Below, one piece after another: positions 35,015-43,728 of a DNA stretch of 64,000 bases. Location of the stretch: NCBI RefSeq assembly GCF_010667575.1, contig NZ_JAABNT010000010.1, positions 62,001 to 126,000 on the forward strand. Reading direction: 5' to 3'. The position numbers and the translations under genes are program-made. Each line of letters begins with the position of its first letter. Within the stretch, counting starts at the first letter, position 1. The stretch is from Sulfitobacter sediminilitoris (GTDB lineage: Bacteria > Pseudomonadota > Alphaproteobacteria > Rhodobacterales > Rhodobacteraceae). Under the pieces are notes generated by a model. It did not search any database. It was not told the DNA's origin and was given only the letters and a program-made list of their open reading frames with translations.

Positions 35015-35029
35015 TTAACCTGCCTTTAA
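35015..35029 (+). promoter_or_regulatory. CtrA-type box upstream of flagellin 2
   Basis: TTAACCTGCCTTTAAC is an exact TTAA-N7-TTAA followed by the preferred C, 86 bases before the ATG. Flagellin 1 has no such site. Confidence 0.75.
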
Positions 35030-35069
35030 CCTCAGCAGCTACTTAGCCCCTGATGGCCGCAGAGCCACA

Positions 35070-35087
35070 TTCAGTCAGAAGCCTGAA
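35070..35087 (+). promoter_or_regulatory. Conserved 5' leader hairpin of flagellin 2
   Basis: TTCAG-TCAGAAGC-CTGAA forms a five-base-pair stem with an eight-base loop, 28 bases before the start codon. The loop and spacing match the flagellin 1 leader, with an A-U pair where copy 1 has G-U. Confidence 0.5.
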
Positions 35088-35115
35088 GAAATAAGAGAAA
35101 CGAGGAGAGCATTAA

Positions 35116-35940
35116 ATGGCGTCCATTCTCACCAATAGTTCCGCAATGGTGGCCCTTGCCACCCTGAATGATATTAACCGTGGTCTGAACGAGACCCAGA
35201 ACCGTGTTTCCAGCGGCCTCGCAATTCGTTCCGGTAAAGAAAACGCCGCCTACTTCGCCATCTCTGAGACGATGAAGGGCGACAGCGGCATGTTCAAGGC
35301 CATCAACGAAGGCATGACAGCAACAAAGAATTCTGTTGCTACAGCCCGCCTTGGTGCCGAAACAGTCAGCGATCTGGCACAGCAGATAGTCGAGCGTATC
35401 GCCTTTGCTCAAAGCAACGGTATCGACAAAGACGCTGTTCAGACAGAACTCGATGCTCTTGTCAACAACATGCAATCTGCGATTGACCAGGCGACATTCA
35501 ACGGTGATGATCTTGTAAGCGGTGCCGCCGCATCCGTGAGCGTTGTGACAGGAATTTCTCGCGCAGGCCCAACATTCGCAACAACAACGATCTCATTCAC
35601 TTCAGTTGACCTACAAACTATTCAGACAAATCTTGCAGCCATTGATCTGGTAGCGTCAATTGACCTTGAGGCCGATCTGGTCACCGCCGAAGCCGAGCTT
35701 CAGAACGCCATTGCGGCGGCGACATCGCTTGGTGTGACTGAAAACACCCTCGAAGGTCAGATGCAGTTCCTCGACAGCCTGACCGATACACTGGATTCCG
35801 GCGTCAGCTCCATGGTGGATGCGGACATGGAAGAAGAAGCGGCACGCCTGCAGGCCTATCAAGTCCAGCAGCAGCTCGCGACGCAGTCCTTGTCCATTGC
35901 GAACCAGTCTCCACAGAACATCCTGAGCCTGTTCCGTTAA
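35116..35940 (+). CDS. Flagellin (copy 2)
   Basis: 274 residues, same length as copy 1 with differences mostly in the middle (about residues 140-200). N-terminal ALATLNDINRGLNETQNRVSSGLAI and C-terminal RLQAYQVQQQLATQSLSIANQSPQNILSLFR are standard. CGAGGAGAG precedes the ATG. It has its own CtrA-type box, leader hairpin and T-tailed terminator, so it is a single-gene transcript and probably the main filament protein. FlbT and FlaF, encoded at 52-53 kb, are expected to control its mRNA and export. Confidence 0.95.
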   Translation: MASILTNSSAMVALATLNDINRGLNETQNRVSSGLAIRSGKENAAYFAISETMKGDSGMFKAINEGMTATKNSVATARLGAETVSDLAQQIVERIAFAQSNGIDKDAVQTELDALVNNMQSAIDQATFNGDDLVSGAAASVSVVTGISRAGPTFATTTISFTSVDLQTIQTNLAAIDLVASIDLEADLVTAEAELQNAIAAATSLGVTENTLEGQMQFLDSLTDTLDSGVSSMVDADMEEEAARLQAYQVQQQLATQSLSIANQSPQNILSLFR

Positions 35941-36030
35941 TTCGAAGCAAGGCTGAGATAACCAGGTAGGTTTGCCCTGCGAACGTAATCCAAACCGGGC
36001 GGAGTTATGACGACCCCCTCCCTGAATTCA

Positions 36031-36061
36031 GCCGGTCATCTGCAAAGATGGCCGGTTTTCT
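36031..36061 (+). terminator. Intrinsic terminator of flagellin 2
   Basis: CCGGTCATCT-GCAA-AGATGGCCGG (36032-36055) is a ten-base-pair stem with one G-U pair and a GNRA-type loop, followed by TTTTCT. It lies about 90 bases after the flagellin stop, right at the end of convergent fliI. Confidence 0.85.
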
Positions 36062-37451
36062 ATTGCACCGGGGCTTCGAGCGCCGCCCGTTCAGCTGCCT
36101 CGAAGAACTCTTTCAGAGGATCCTCGATCCCCGCTTCCAGCACCATACGGTACATTTCGGCAAAGCTTTGGCTTGCCGGTATCATTTCTCCACGCTGCTG
36201 CGACAGGAACGGACTGGCCGCGTGGAAAAAACGGACGGCCTCGTCGGTACGCGGATCAGACCCTTCTTTATACGCCCCCAGCCGGATCAGATCTTCCATA
36301 TCAGCATAACGTCCCAAAGCCTTGCGTGCGGCCTTCGTGATCTCAAACTCCTCAGGGGAATGACAGCCCGGCAGCATCCGCGACAACGACCGCTGCAGAT
36401 CAATCGCCGGGAACCGCCCCTGTTCGGCAATCCGGCGGTCTAACACCAAATGGCCATCGACGATGCCACGCACCGCATCCGCGATCGGTTCGTTCATATC
36501 GTCACCATCCACCAGCACCGTATAAAGGCTGGTGATGTCGCCCTCCCCTTCCCGGCCCGGCCCGGCGCGCTCAAGCAGATGCGGCAATTCGCTGAATACG
36601 GACGGCGGGTATCCCCGAAGCGTCGGCGGCTCGCCCCGCGCCAGACCAATTTCGCGCTGCGCCATCGCAAACCGAGTCACGCTGTCCAAAAGCAACAGCA
36701 CCTGCTTGCCTTGGGTTTTGAAATACTCCGCAATCGTCGTCGTGGTCAGCGCCGCCTGCTTGCGCAACAGCGGTGCCTCATCACCGGTCGACACAACGAC
36801 AACGGCTCGCGCCATCCCTTCGGTGCCCAGATCTTCCTTGATGAACTGCTGCACCTCGCGCCCACGTTCACCGATCAGGCCGATGACGATCACGTCGGCG
36901 TCCGTGTTGCGCGCCAGCATCGCCATAAGCGTGGACTTGCCCACGCCCGATCCGGCAAAAACACCCATGCGCTGACCCTGACAGATGGGTGTAAAGACAT
37001 CGACGCACTTGATCTGCGTCTCCAGCTTTGCCCCCACCTGCTTGCGCTCAAAGGCACCCGGAGGATGCGCCTTGACCGAGGATTTCCTGCGCGGCCGTGG
37101 CAGGCGCGAATACTCTGACAACGGTCTGCCAAGGGCGTCGACAACCGTCCCGATCCAACTCTCGTCGGGGAAAACCATGTCATCCAGCTCAAGCAGCTCG
37201 ACCGGATCACCCACAGCGACGCCTTCCCAGTTGCCAAACGGCAAAAGGCACAGGTCTGACCCCTGCGCGCCAACCACCTCACCGTCAATAAAGCCCTTGC
37301 GCCCCTGCACCCGGCAGCGGCTGCCGATCCCGGCAACGGCCTCAAGCCCGTTCACGGTCAGGGTCAATCCGACGATGGCGCGGACGCTGCCAACGGTCTT
37401 TGCGCTGGAGGATGAATAGATGGTATCCTGCAAATCTAAAAACGTTGACAT
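36060..37451 (-). CDS. fliI: Flagellar export ATPase FliI
   Basis: 463 residues. Walker A GSGVGKST (168-175), Walker B region LLLLDSVTRFAMA, and the FliI/V1-type blocks GERGREVQQF and GEPPTLRGYPPSVFSELPHLLERAG are intact. It energises loading of export substrates with FliH and FliJ. No ribosome-binding site is visible before the ATG, and the CtrA-type box begins only six bases upstream, so the message may be leaderless or start elsewhere. It is separated from fliH and fliJ, which lie 11-23 kb away. Confidence 0.95.
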   Translation of the reverse strand: MSTFLDLQDTIYSSSSAKTVGSVRAIVGLTLTVNGLEAVAGIGSRCRVQGRKGFIDGEVVGAQGSDLCLLPFGNWEGVAVGDPVELLELDDMVFPDESWIGTVVDALGRPLSEYSRLPRPRRKSSVKAHPPGAFERKQVGAKLETQIKCVDVFTPICQGQRMGVFAGSGVGKSTLMAMLARNTDADVIVIGLIGERGREVQQFIKEDLGTEGMARAVVVVSTGDEAPLLRKQAALTTTTIAEYFKTQGKQVLLLLDSVTRFAMAQREIGLARGEPPTLRGYPPSVFSELPHLLERAGPGREGEGDITSLYTVLVDGDDMNEPIADAVRGIVDGHLVLDRRIAEQGRFPAIDLQRSLSRMLPGCHSPEEFEITKAARKALGRYADMEDLIRLGAYKEGSDPRTDEAVRFFHAASPFLSQQRGEMIPASQSFAEMYRMVLEAGIEDPLKEFFEAAERAALEAPVQ

Positions 37452-37457
37452 CAGGAT

Positions 37458-37472
37458 TTAAACCTTCCTTAA
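37458..37472. promoter_or_regulatory. CtrA-type box between fliI and flgB
   Basis: TTAAACCTTCCTTAA is an exact TTAA-N7-TTAA. It lies 51 bases before the first flgB ATG and six before fliI, so it most probably serves the long flgB-flhB operon. Confidence 0.75.
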
Positions 37473-37473
37473 T

Positions 37474-37500
37474 CTTGCTATTCTTGCTATTCTTGCTATA
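37474..37500. repeat. Triple 9-bp tandem repeat in the flgB promoter
   Basis: CTTGCTATT is repeated twice and followed by CTTGCTATA, directly after the CtrA-type box. The period of nine bases is close to one DNA turn. It may be a slippage-prone spacer or a stacked protein site; copy number change would move the box relative to the start. Confidence 0.7.
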
Positions 37501-37523
37501 TACCAAGAATAAATAATGAGTCC

Positions 37524-37880
37524 ATGATGAACACAGAACCAACATCAATCTTTGACCTCGCCCCCAAGCGCCTGCAGTGGCTCGCCACCCGGCAAAAGGT
37601 CGTGTCCGAGAACATCGCAAACGCCGATGTGACCGAATACCGGGCCAAGGATATCGAGAGTTTCGCCAGCTACCTCGACGACGCGCGGGGCTCTGGTGGT
37701 TTGCCGGATGCGGACGTGACCGAAGCCGAGGTGAACTGGGGTGAGGACATGTCAGGCAACAACGTGGTGTTGGAAGAGCAAATCATGGAAGCAAATGCGA
37801 CCGCTGGCCAATTCAGGATTGCGGCAAGTCTCTACCGCAAGGCGCATGAGATGCTGCACACCGTGGCCGGCCGCCGCTAA
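37524..37880 (+). CDS. flgB: Flagellar basal body rod protein FlgB
   Basis: 118 residues (or 117 from the second adjacent ATG). WLATRQKVVSENIANADVTEYRAKDIESF is the rod-protein N-terminal signature, and the short length fits the proximal rod protein FlgB. First gene of the operon flgB-flgC-fliE-fliQ-transglycosylase-flhA-fliR-flhB. Confidence 0.92.
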   Translation: MMNTEPTSIFDLAPKRLQWLATRQKVVSENIANADVTEYRAKDIESFASYLDDARGSGGLPDADVTEAEVNWGEDMSGNNVVLEEQIMEANATAGQFRIAASLYRKAHEMLHTVAGRR

Positions 37881-37898
37881 GCCCAAGGAAACTGACGA

Positions 37899-38309
37899 AT
37901 GGACCCTCTCAGCAGTATCAGCACAACAGCAGCCAGCGGGATGCGGGCGCAGGCCGAGCGTTTGCGTATCGTGTCAGAGAACGTAGCGAACTCAAGCTCG
38001 ACCGCGCAGGAGCCGGGCGGTGACCCTTACCAGCGCAAGACGATCTCTTTCGACTCCTCCACTGACGAACGTACCGGGGCCGCCATTGTGACCGCAGGCG
38101 ATATCGACCGCGACAAAGCCCCTTTCACCCTTCGTTTTGACCCTTCGCATCCTGCCGCGGATGAGAACGGCTACATCAAGCTGCCAAACGTGAACCCCCT
38201 GATCGAAATGAGCAACATGCGCGAGGCGTCCCGCAGCTATGAGGCAAACCTATCAATGGTCGAAAATGCGCGCGATATGCGTCGTCAGCTTGTCGATATG
38301 TTGCGGTAA
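37899..38309 (+). CDS. flgC: Flagellar basal body rod protein FlgC
   Basis: 136 residues. STTAASGMRAQAERLRIVSENVANSSST at the N-terminus and YIKLPNVNPLIEMSNMREASRSYEANLSMVENARDM at the C-terminus are FlgC blocks. It forms the proximal rod with FlgB and FlgF. It follows flgB by 18 bases. Confidence 0.95.
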   Translation: MDPLSSISTTAASGMRAQAERLRIVSENVANSSSTAQEPGGDPYQRKTISFDSSTDERTGAAIVTAGDIDRDKAPFTLRFDPSHPAADENGYIKLPNVNPLIEMSNMREASRSYEANLSMVENARDMRRQLVDMLR

Positions 38310-38318
38310 GGGACTGAT

Positions 38319-38633
38319 ATGACTGATTTCTCTGCCATCCGGTCTTCCTATGTGCAGGCTGCCTATTCCAAGGCGGCTGAAAACAAACCTGCCGCGGCCG
38401 ATGTCAAACCAGCAGGCCCCGATTTTTCGACAATGGTCGCCAATGCCGCGCAAGAGGCCGTCGAAACGGTTCGTACCGGTGACACGATGGCGATTGCCGG
38501 TCTGAACGGTCAGGCCGGGTTGCAGCAGGTGGTCGAGGCGACCATGGCGATGGAAAGCACGGTTCAAGTGTCCGTCGCCCTGCGCGACAAGCTGGTCGAA
38601 GCCTATCAGGACGTCATGAGAATGCCGATCTAG
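38319..38633 (+). CDS. fliE: Flagellar hook-basal body complex protein FliE
   Basis: 104 residues. The C-terminal LQQVVEATMAMESTVQVSVALRDKLVEAYQDVMRMPI is the FliE signature. It joins the MS ring/export gate to the rod. It follows flgC by nine bases in the usual flgB-flgC-fliE order. Confidence 0.94.
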   Translation: MTDFSAIRSSYVQAAYSKAAENKPAAADVKPAGPDFSTMVANAAQEAVETVRTGDTMAIAGLNGQAGLQQVVEATMAMESTVQVSVALRDKLVEAYQDVMRMPI

Positions 38634-38669
38634 GCCGCGGCAACTCTTTTCAGCAAGCAGGGACACCGC

Positions 38670-38939
38670 ATGGACCCGGTCACCACATACGAACTGATCC
38701 GCCAGACCATCATGGCAACGCTGATATCCTCGGCGCCCGTTCTGATTGTTGCCCTTGGCGTGGGTCTTGTGATCGCGTTCTTCCAGGCGTTGACGCAGAT
38801 CCAGGAAATGACCCTGACCTTCGTGCCCAAGATCGCGGCAATCTTTGTGACGCTAGCCCTGTCTTTGCCGTTTATCTTCTCAACCCTGACCCAGCTGTCA
38901 GATCGCGTCTTTGACCTGATCTCCAGTGGCGGGATCTAG
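38670..38939 (+). CDS. fliQ: Flagellar export gate protein FliQ
   Basis: 89 residues with two hydrophobic helices. LVIAFFQALTQIQEMTLTFVPKIAAIF is the FliQ hallmark. Together with FliP and FliR it builds the export gate. AGGGA precedes the ATG. The stop is immediately followed, after one base, by the ATG of the transglycosylase gene. Confidence 0.95.
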   Translation: MDPVTTYELIRQTIMATLISSAPVLIVALGVGLVIAFFQALTQIQEMTLTFVPKIAAIFVTLALSLPFIFSTLTQLSDRVFDLISSGGI

Positions 38940-38940
38940 A

Positions 38941-39723
38941 ATGAAGCGCGCGCGCATGATCCTGGTTGGCTTGGGTATCCTCTATCTGACTCTGACCGCC
39001 GACGCGGCAGGGTCAGAGAACTGGGCCGGGTTTTATCTTCCAAGCACATCGCCCGCACACCGAACCGCTCCCGGCGGCGCAGACATCTGCCTGCGGGCCA
39101 TCCTTGAGGCGCAAGATCGGCATGGCATCCCTGACAATCTGCTGCTCGCGATCGGCATTCAGGAAGCGGGCCGTCAGGTCAACGGCAAGCTGACCGTTTG
39201 GCCATGGACTGCCAATTCAGATGGTCGGGGCGCGTTCTTTGACAGCAAGGATGCCTTGGAAGACTGGGTGCGCAAGACGCAATCAACCGGCAAACGGTCC
39301 ATCGACGTAGGCTGTATGCAGGTGAACCAGAAATGGCACGCGCATCACTTTGCATCCCTTTCAGAGGCAACCGATCCAACGGCAAACGTTGATTACGCCG
39401 CCCGCTTTCTGCGCAGACTGCACGCTGAGACCGGCGATTGGTGGGAGGCGGCAGGCCGCTATCATTCCTCGACCAAAGAGTTCAAGGACATCTACCTGAG
39501 GAAACTGGCGCAGAACCAGCGGCTCGCCAATGCCAGTTTTGCGCAGCTGGCCGACCTGCAAGGGCAGGCACCGATACGCGCGCAATCAACGCGCAAGCAG
39601 CCCGGCATCCATTGGAGTTCTGACATGACCGGTAGCGGTGCGCAGGTCATGCGCAGGGTCGTGTCAATCTATTCCGCAACCCCGTTGCAACCGATCCTGC
39701 CCAACTACGTCGAGGCGAACTGA
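38941..39723 (+). CDS. Lytic transglycosylase of the flagellar locus (SltF-type)
   Basis: 260 residues with a signal peptide (ending near DAAG). The SLT-like domain spans about 40-190: ILEAQDRHGIPDNLLLAIGIQEAG with the catalytic-type Glu, SIDVGCMQVNQKWH, and WWEAAGRYHSS. It should open peptidoglycan for rod growth. This supplies the muramidase function missing from the single-domain FlgJ, as described for SltF of Rhodobacter sphaeroides. It is embedded between fliQ and flhA with one-base and two-base gaps, so expression is tied to the export gate. Confidence 0.82.
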   Translation: MKRARMILVGLGILYLTLTADAAGSENWAGFYLPSTSPAHRTAPGGADICLRAILEAQDRHGIPDNLLLAIGIQEAGRQVNGKLTVWPWTANSDGRGAFFDSKDALEDWVRKTQSTGKRSIDVGCMQVNQKWHAHHFASLSEATDPTANVDYAARFLRRLHAETGDWWEAAGRYHSSTKEFKDIYLRKLAQNQRLANASFAQLADLQGQAPIRAQSTRKQPGIHWSSDMTGSGAQVMRRVVSIYSATPLQPILPNYVEAN

Positions 39724-39725
39724 AC

Positions 39726-41828
39726 ATGGCGACGCCGGACACCAATATCACAGGCCGCCCTGTCTTTAGCTTTGCCAAGCTGGGGCACAGCAACCGTGAC
39801 ATCGGTTTTGCGATTGGAATGGTCCTAATTCTGGCCATGCTTTTTGTGCCTTTGCCCCCGTTCTTTCTTGATCTGGGGCTTGCGATATCGCTGTCACTGT
39901 CGGTGCTGATCCTGATGGTGGCGCTCTGGATCGGTGCCCCGCTAGAGTTCAACTCTTTCCCGACCCTGTTGCTGGTCGTCACGATGTTGCGGCTTGCGCT
40001 CAACGTCTCGTCCACACGCCTGATCCTGAGTAACGGCCACGAAGGACCTGCGGCTGCGGGCAATGTGATCGAAGGATTTGCCCGGTTCATCGTCGGCGGG
40101 GACTTCGTGATCGGGATCATCGTTTTCACGATCCTCGTTATCATCAACTTTATCGTCATCACCAAGGGTTCGACCCGGATTGCCGAAGTTGCCGCGCGCT
40201 TCTCTCTGGACGCGATGCCCGGCAAACAGATGGCGATCGACGCCGACCTTGCCGCCGGGGTGATCAACGAGCTAGAAGCCAAGACCCGCCGCAAGACCGT
40301 GGAAGAAGAAAGCTCTTTCTTCGGCGCGATGGACGGTGCCTCCAAGTTCGTGCGTGGCGATGCGGTAGCCGGTCTGATCATCGTGCTGATCAACGTCTTC
40401 GGCGGCATCCTGATCGGCATGATGAGCCATGACCTGAGCGTCGGGCAGGCGATGAACAACTACACGGTGCTGACCATCGGTGACGGTCTGGTCACCCAGA
40501 TTCCCGCGCTGATCGTGTCGCTGGCCGCCGGGCTGCTGGTGACCAAGGGTGGCACGCACGGCGCCGCGAACGAGGCGGTGCTGGGCCAGCTCAGCAACTT
40601 CCCCAAGGCGCTTTACATGGCTGCAGCGCTGATGTTCGCCATCGGTTGGCTGCCTGGCTTCCCGCTGATGATCTTCATGCCGCTGTCGGCGGGCATGGCT
40701 GCCTTCGGCTACTTCATGCAGAAGCAGGCTGCGGAGCGCCTGGCCGACGAAAAACACGAGGCCGATGCCGCGATTGCAAAAGACGAAGTGCAAGGTGATC
40801 CCGTCGCCGATATGTTGCGTGTCGATGACGTGCGCCTTGATCTGGGCACGGCGCTTGTGCCGATGATCACCTCTGTCGATGCCGCCCTGCCCGGCAAGGT
40901 CAAAAGCCTGCGGTCCCTCTTTATTCAGGATTTCGGATTTGTCCTGCCCGGAGTGCGCATCAAGGATGATGCCGACTTGCCCGCCACCACCTATGCCATT
41001 TCACTGCAGGGGGTTGAGGCCGCGCGGGGCGAGATTGAACCGATGATGATGATGGTCATCAACCCCACGGGCGAAGACATCGACCTGCCCGGCAAGCGTA
41101 CCCGCGAGCCCACATTCGGGCTTGAAGCGATCTGGGTGGATGAGGCCCGCGCCTCCGAAGCGGAATTGCTGGGCATGACGGTCGTCGATCCTGAAAGCGT
41201 CATCACGACCCACCTGACCGAGGTGATCAAGGAGCATATGCCGGAAATCCTGACCTATGCCGCGACACAGGAACTGATCGAAGGGCAGGACAAGGATTAC
41301 CAGAAGCTGCTGGCCGACAGTTCCAACAACAGCCCCGCCGTGATGCTTCAACATGTCCTTCAGGCGCTTCTGGCCGAGCGGGTTTCCATCCGCAACTTGC
41401 CCAAGATCATCGAAGCGGTGGCCGAAGCCAGCGCCAATACCAAGAACATCCGTGCCGTGATCGAACACGCACGTGGCAAGCTGTCCAAGCAGATTTGCCA
41501 GTCGCTGAAAGACGCACAGGGCTATGTCCCCGTGATCAACCTGTCGGGCGAATGGGAAAGTGAGCTGACATCCTCGATCTCCAGCTCCAATGGGGAGGAA
41601 ACCTTCCTCATGTCACCCTCCCGCGTGCAAGAGTTCGTGCTGGCGATGCGCAAGGAAATCCAGAAGTTCTCATCTGCTGATGAATGGCCCGCCATCCTCG
41701 TGACACCACAGGCCCGACCCTATGTCCGCTCAATCCTTGAGCGGGTCAGCCCGATGACACAGGTCATTTCGCACAACGAGGTGCACCGCAAAGCATCGCT
41801 GCGGACGGTCGGCACAGTGGGGCAGTGA
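39726..41828 (+). CDS. flhA: Flagellar export gate protein FlhA
   Basis: 700 residues, normal size. About eight N-terminal hydrophobic helices with the FHIPEP signature region (FNSFPTLLLVVTMLRLALNVSSTRLIL; ARFSLDAMPGKQMAIDADL) and a cytoplasmic domain from about residue 350 that binds chaperone-substrate complexes. It forms the nonameric ring of the export gate and uses the proton gradient. The start codon is the ATG two bases after the transglycosylase stop. Confidence 0.97.
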   Translation: MATPDTNITGRPVFSFAKLGHSNRDIGFAIGMVLILAMLFVPLPPFFLDLGLAISLSLSVLILMVALWIGAPLEFNSFPTLLLVVTMLRLALNVSSTRLILSNGHEGPAAAGNVIEGFARFIVGGDFVIGIIVFTILVIINFIVITKGSTRIAEVAARFSLDAMPGKQMAIDADLAAGVINELEAKTRRKTVEEESSFFGAMDGASKFVRGDAVAGLIIVLINVFGGILIGMMSHDLSVGQAMNNYTVLTIGDGLVTQIPALIVSLAAGLLVTKGGTHGAANEAVLGQLSNFPKALYMAAALMFAIGWLPGFPLMIFMPLSAGMAAFGYFMQKQAAERLADEKHEADAAIAKDEVQGDPVADMLRVDDVRLDLGTALVPMITSVDAALPGKVKSLRSLFIQDFGFVLPGVRIKDDADLPATTYAISLQGVEAARGEIEPMMMMVINPTGEDIDLPGKRTREPTFGLEAIWVDEARASEAELLGMTVVDPESVITTHLTEVIKEHMPEILTYAATQELIEGQDKDYQKLLADSSNNSPAVMLQHVLQALLAERVSIRNLPKIIEAVAEASANTKNIRAVIEHARGKLSKQICQSLKDAQGYVPVINLSGEWESELTSSISSSNGEETFLMSPSRVQEFVLAMRKEIQKFSSADEWPAILVTPQARPYVRSILERVSPMTQVISHNEVHRKASLRTVGTVGQ

Positions 41829-41831
41829 CCC

Positions 41832-42587
41832 ATGTCGCTTGAGACCTATGTCAGCACGCTGTTCTTTTCCTACCTCGTGGTCTTTGCGCGGCTGGGATCG
41901 GCTCTGATCTTCATGCCGTCTTTTGGTGAGGTGCAGATACCCATCCGGGCGCGGCTGTCCTTCGCGCTGGTGATGTGCGCCGCTCTATTGCCCGCGACAC
42001 CGGTACAGGCGGCAATGCCCTCAGATCCCATTGCCCTTGTGCTGCTTCTGGGAGCCGAGGTGACGATTGGTCTGTGGATCGGACTTACCGCACGGATCCT
42101 GCTGGCCGCCCTGCAATTTGCGGGCTTTCAGGCCGGGCAAGTTTCCGGCCTTGCCAACGCCTTTGGTCCTTCTTTCGGATCGTTCGAAGGGGCCACGATG
42201 GTCGCAACCCTGATGATGATCAGCGCGGTTGCGATGATCTTTATCACCGACACCCACCACATCATCCTGCGCGCGCTCATGTCCAGCTACATGATCTTTC
42301 CCCCCGGTGAGGTCATGCTGGCCGATATGACAAACCAGATTCTGCAGGCCGGATCGCAAAGCCTTTATATCGGGACGGCCATTGCGGCACCCTTTTTTGT
42401 CATGGGCGTGGTTCTGAACCTAGGTATGGGTCTGGCAAACCGGATGATGCCCCAATTGCCGGTTTTCTTTGTCGCCGCCTCATTGCTGATTGGCGCGGGA
42501 TTGTTGATCTTGGCTGTGTCCATGCCTGCCGTGCTTGATTTCTTTATCGACCGGTTCAGCGAATGGCTTGTGGGCTTCAGGTTCTGA
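41832..42587 (+). CDS. fliR: Flagellar export gate protein FliR
   Basis: 251 residues with about six hydrophobic helices. FFSYLVVFARLGSALIFMPSFGEVQIPIRARLSFAL and GLANAFGPSFGSFEGATMVATLMMI are FliR blocks. It is the single-copy core of the FliPQR gate. It follows flhA by three bases, and its stop lies one base before the flhB start. Confidence 0.95.
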   Translation: MSLETYVSTLFFSYLVVFARLGSALIFMPSFGEVQIPIRARLSFALVMCAALLPATPVQAAMPSDPIALVLLLGAEVTIGLWIGLTARILLAALQFAGFQAGQVSGLANAFGPSFGSFEGATMVATLMMISAVAMIFITDTHHIILRALMSSYMIFPPGEVMLADMTNQILQAGSQSLYIGTAIAAPFFVMGVVLNLGMGLANRMMPQLPVFFVAASLLIGAGLLILAVSMPAVLDFFIDRFSEWLVGFRF

Positions 42588-42588
42588 C

Positions 42589-43716
42589 ATGGCAGAGAAC
42601 AACGACAGCACGGAAAAAGCCCTAGAACCGACTGAGAAACGGCTTAAAGATGCCCGCCGAAAGGGTGATGTTCCCTCCTCCAAGGAAACCGGGAACATGG
42701 TCGTGGTCATCGCCCTTCTGGGCATCATTGCCTTTGTCCTGCCGTTTCAGACGCCTCGTGTGGTCGATGCTCTGTCCAGCCTGATCGAACAGGCCAGCAC
42801 AATGACGGTTGCCACGGGTGCGCCGGGGCTGGTGCGACTGGGTCAAATCACCAGTGAATTCACCCTGAACCTGGTCTGGGGTATCGCCCCGCTGTTCGGC
42901 GTCTTGCTGTTGGGTGCGGTGATCGGTGCGATCGTTCAGGGCGAAACCGTAATTGCCTTCGAACGGATCAAGCCGAAGCTGTCCAAGATCTCCCCTGCCG
43001 AGGGTCTCAAGCGTCTGTTCTCGGCAAATTCACTGGTCGAATTCCTGAAAAGCATCGTCAAGGTGTTCGCCATCGGGTTCCTGGCGATCTGGTTCACCAA
43101 TCAGGCGGTGCGTGACATCTGGAACACCTCCGGATTCGTACCCGAATACCTGCCCGGCTACCTTGTCGAAGCGGCCAAGAAACTTCTGATGGCCGCCGCC
43201 ATCCTGCTGCTCCCCGTCGCCATTGCCGACATTCTGTGGCGCCGCTTTGACTGGCGCAAAAAGCAGCGGATGAGCCAGAAAGACCTGAAGGACGAAATCA
43301 AGGAAAGCGAAGGATCCCCGGAAATCCGCAACAAACGTGCCCGCCGTCGGCGCGAGTTGTCCCAGCAGCGCACCATCGCGGTCGTTCCGATTGCTGATGT
43401 GATCCTGACCAACCCGACCCACTATTCCGTAGCACTGAAATACGATCCAGCGCGGGACATGGCACCGGTCTGTATCGCCAAGGGTGCTGATATGGTCGCC
43501 CTGCGCATCCGCGAGATCGCCTTCGAACACGATATCCCGATTGTCGAGAACAAGCCGCTGGCACGCCTTCTGTATGATACGGTCGAGGTTGATCAGGCCG
43601 TGCCCGTCGAGCATTGGGAGATCGTGGCCGAGATCATCAGCTTTGTCTTTGACCTCAAGAAGAACATTCGGCGCAAACCTCCTGAGGGCTCTGTGCTGCA
43701 AACGTCGCTTCAGTAA
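42589..43716 (+). CDS. flhB: Flagellar export switch protein FlhB
   Basis: 375 residues. N-terminal EPTEKRLKDARRKGDVPSSKE, four hydrophobic helices, and the autocleavage site NPTH at 275-278 in VILTNPTHYSVALKY. Cleavage at this site with FliK binding changes export from hook to filament proteins. The start is the ATG at 42589; an earlier frame start overlaps fliR and is rejected. Last gene of the flgB operon, convergent with motE. Confidence 0.97.
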   Translation: MAENNDSTEKALEPTEKRLKDARRKGDVPSSKETGNMVVVIALLGIIAFVLPFQTPRVVDALSSLIEQASTMTVATGAPGLVRLGQITSEFTLNLVWGIAPLFGVLLLGAVIGAIVQGETVIAFERIKPKLSKISPAEGLKRLFSANSLVEFLKSIVKVFAIGFLAIWFTNQAVRDIWNTSGFVPEYLPGYLVEAAKKLLMAAAILLLPVAIADILWRRFDWRKKQRMSQKDLKDEIKESEGSPEIRNKRARRRRELSQQRTIAVVPIADVILTNPTHYSVALKYDPARDMAPVCIAKGADMVALRIREIAFEHDIPIVENKPLARLLYDTVEVDQAVPVEHWEIVAEIISFVFDLKKNIRRKPPEGSVLQTSLQ

Positions 43717-43728
43717 ACTCAGGAAGGG

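Noticed and set aside
36450-37118. 222-residue plus-strand frame opposite fliI
   Set aside because: Shadow of fliI; Arg/His-rich with no domain.
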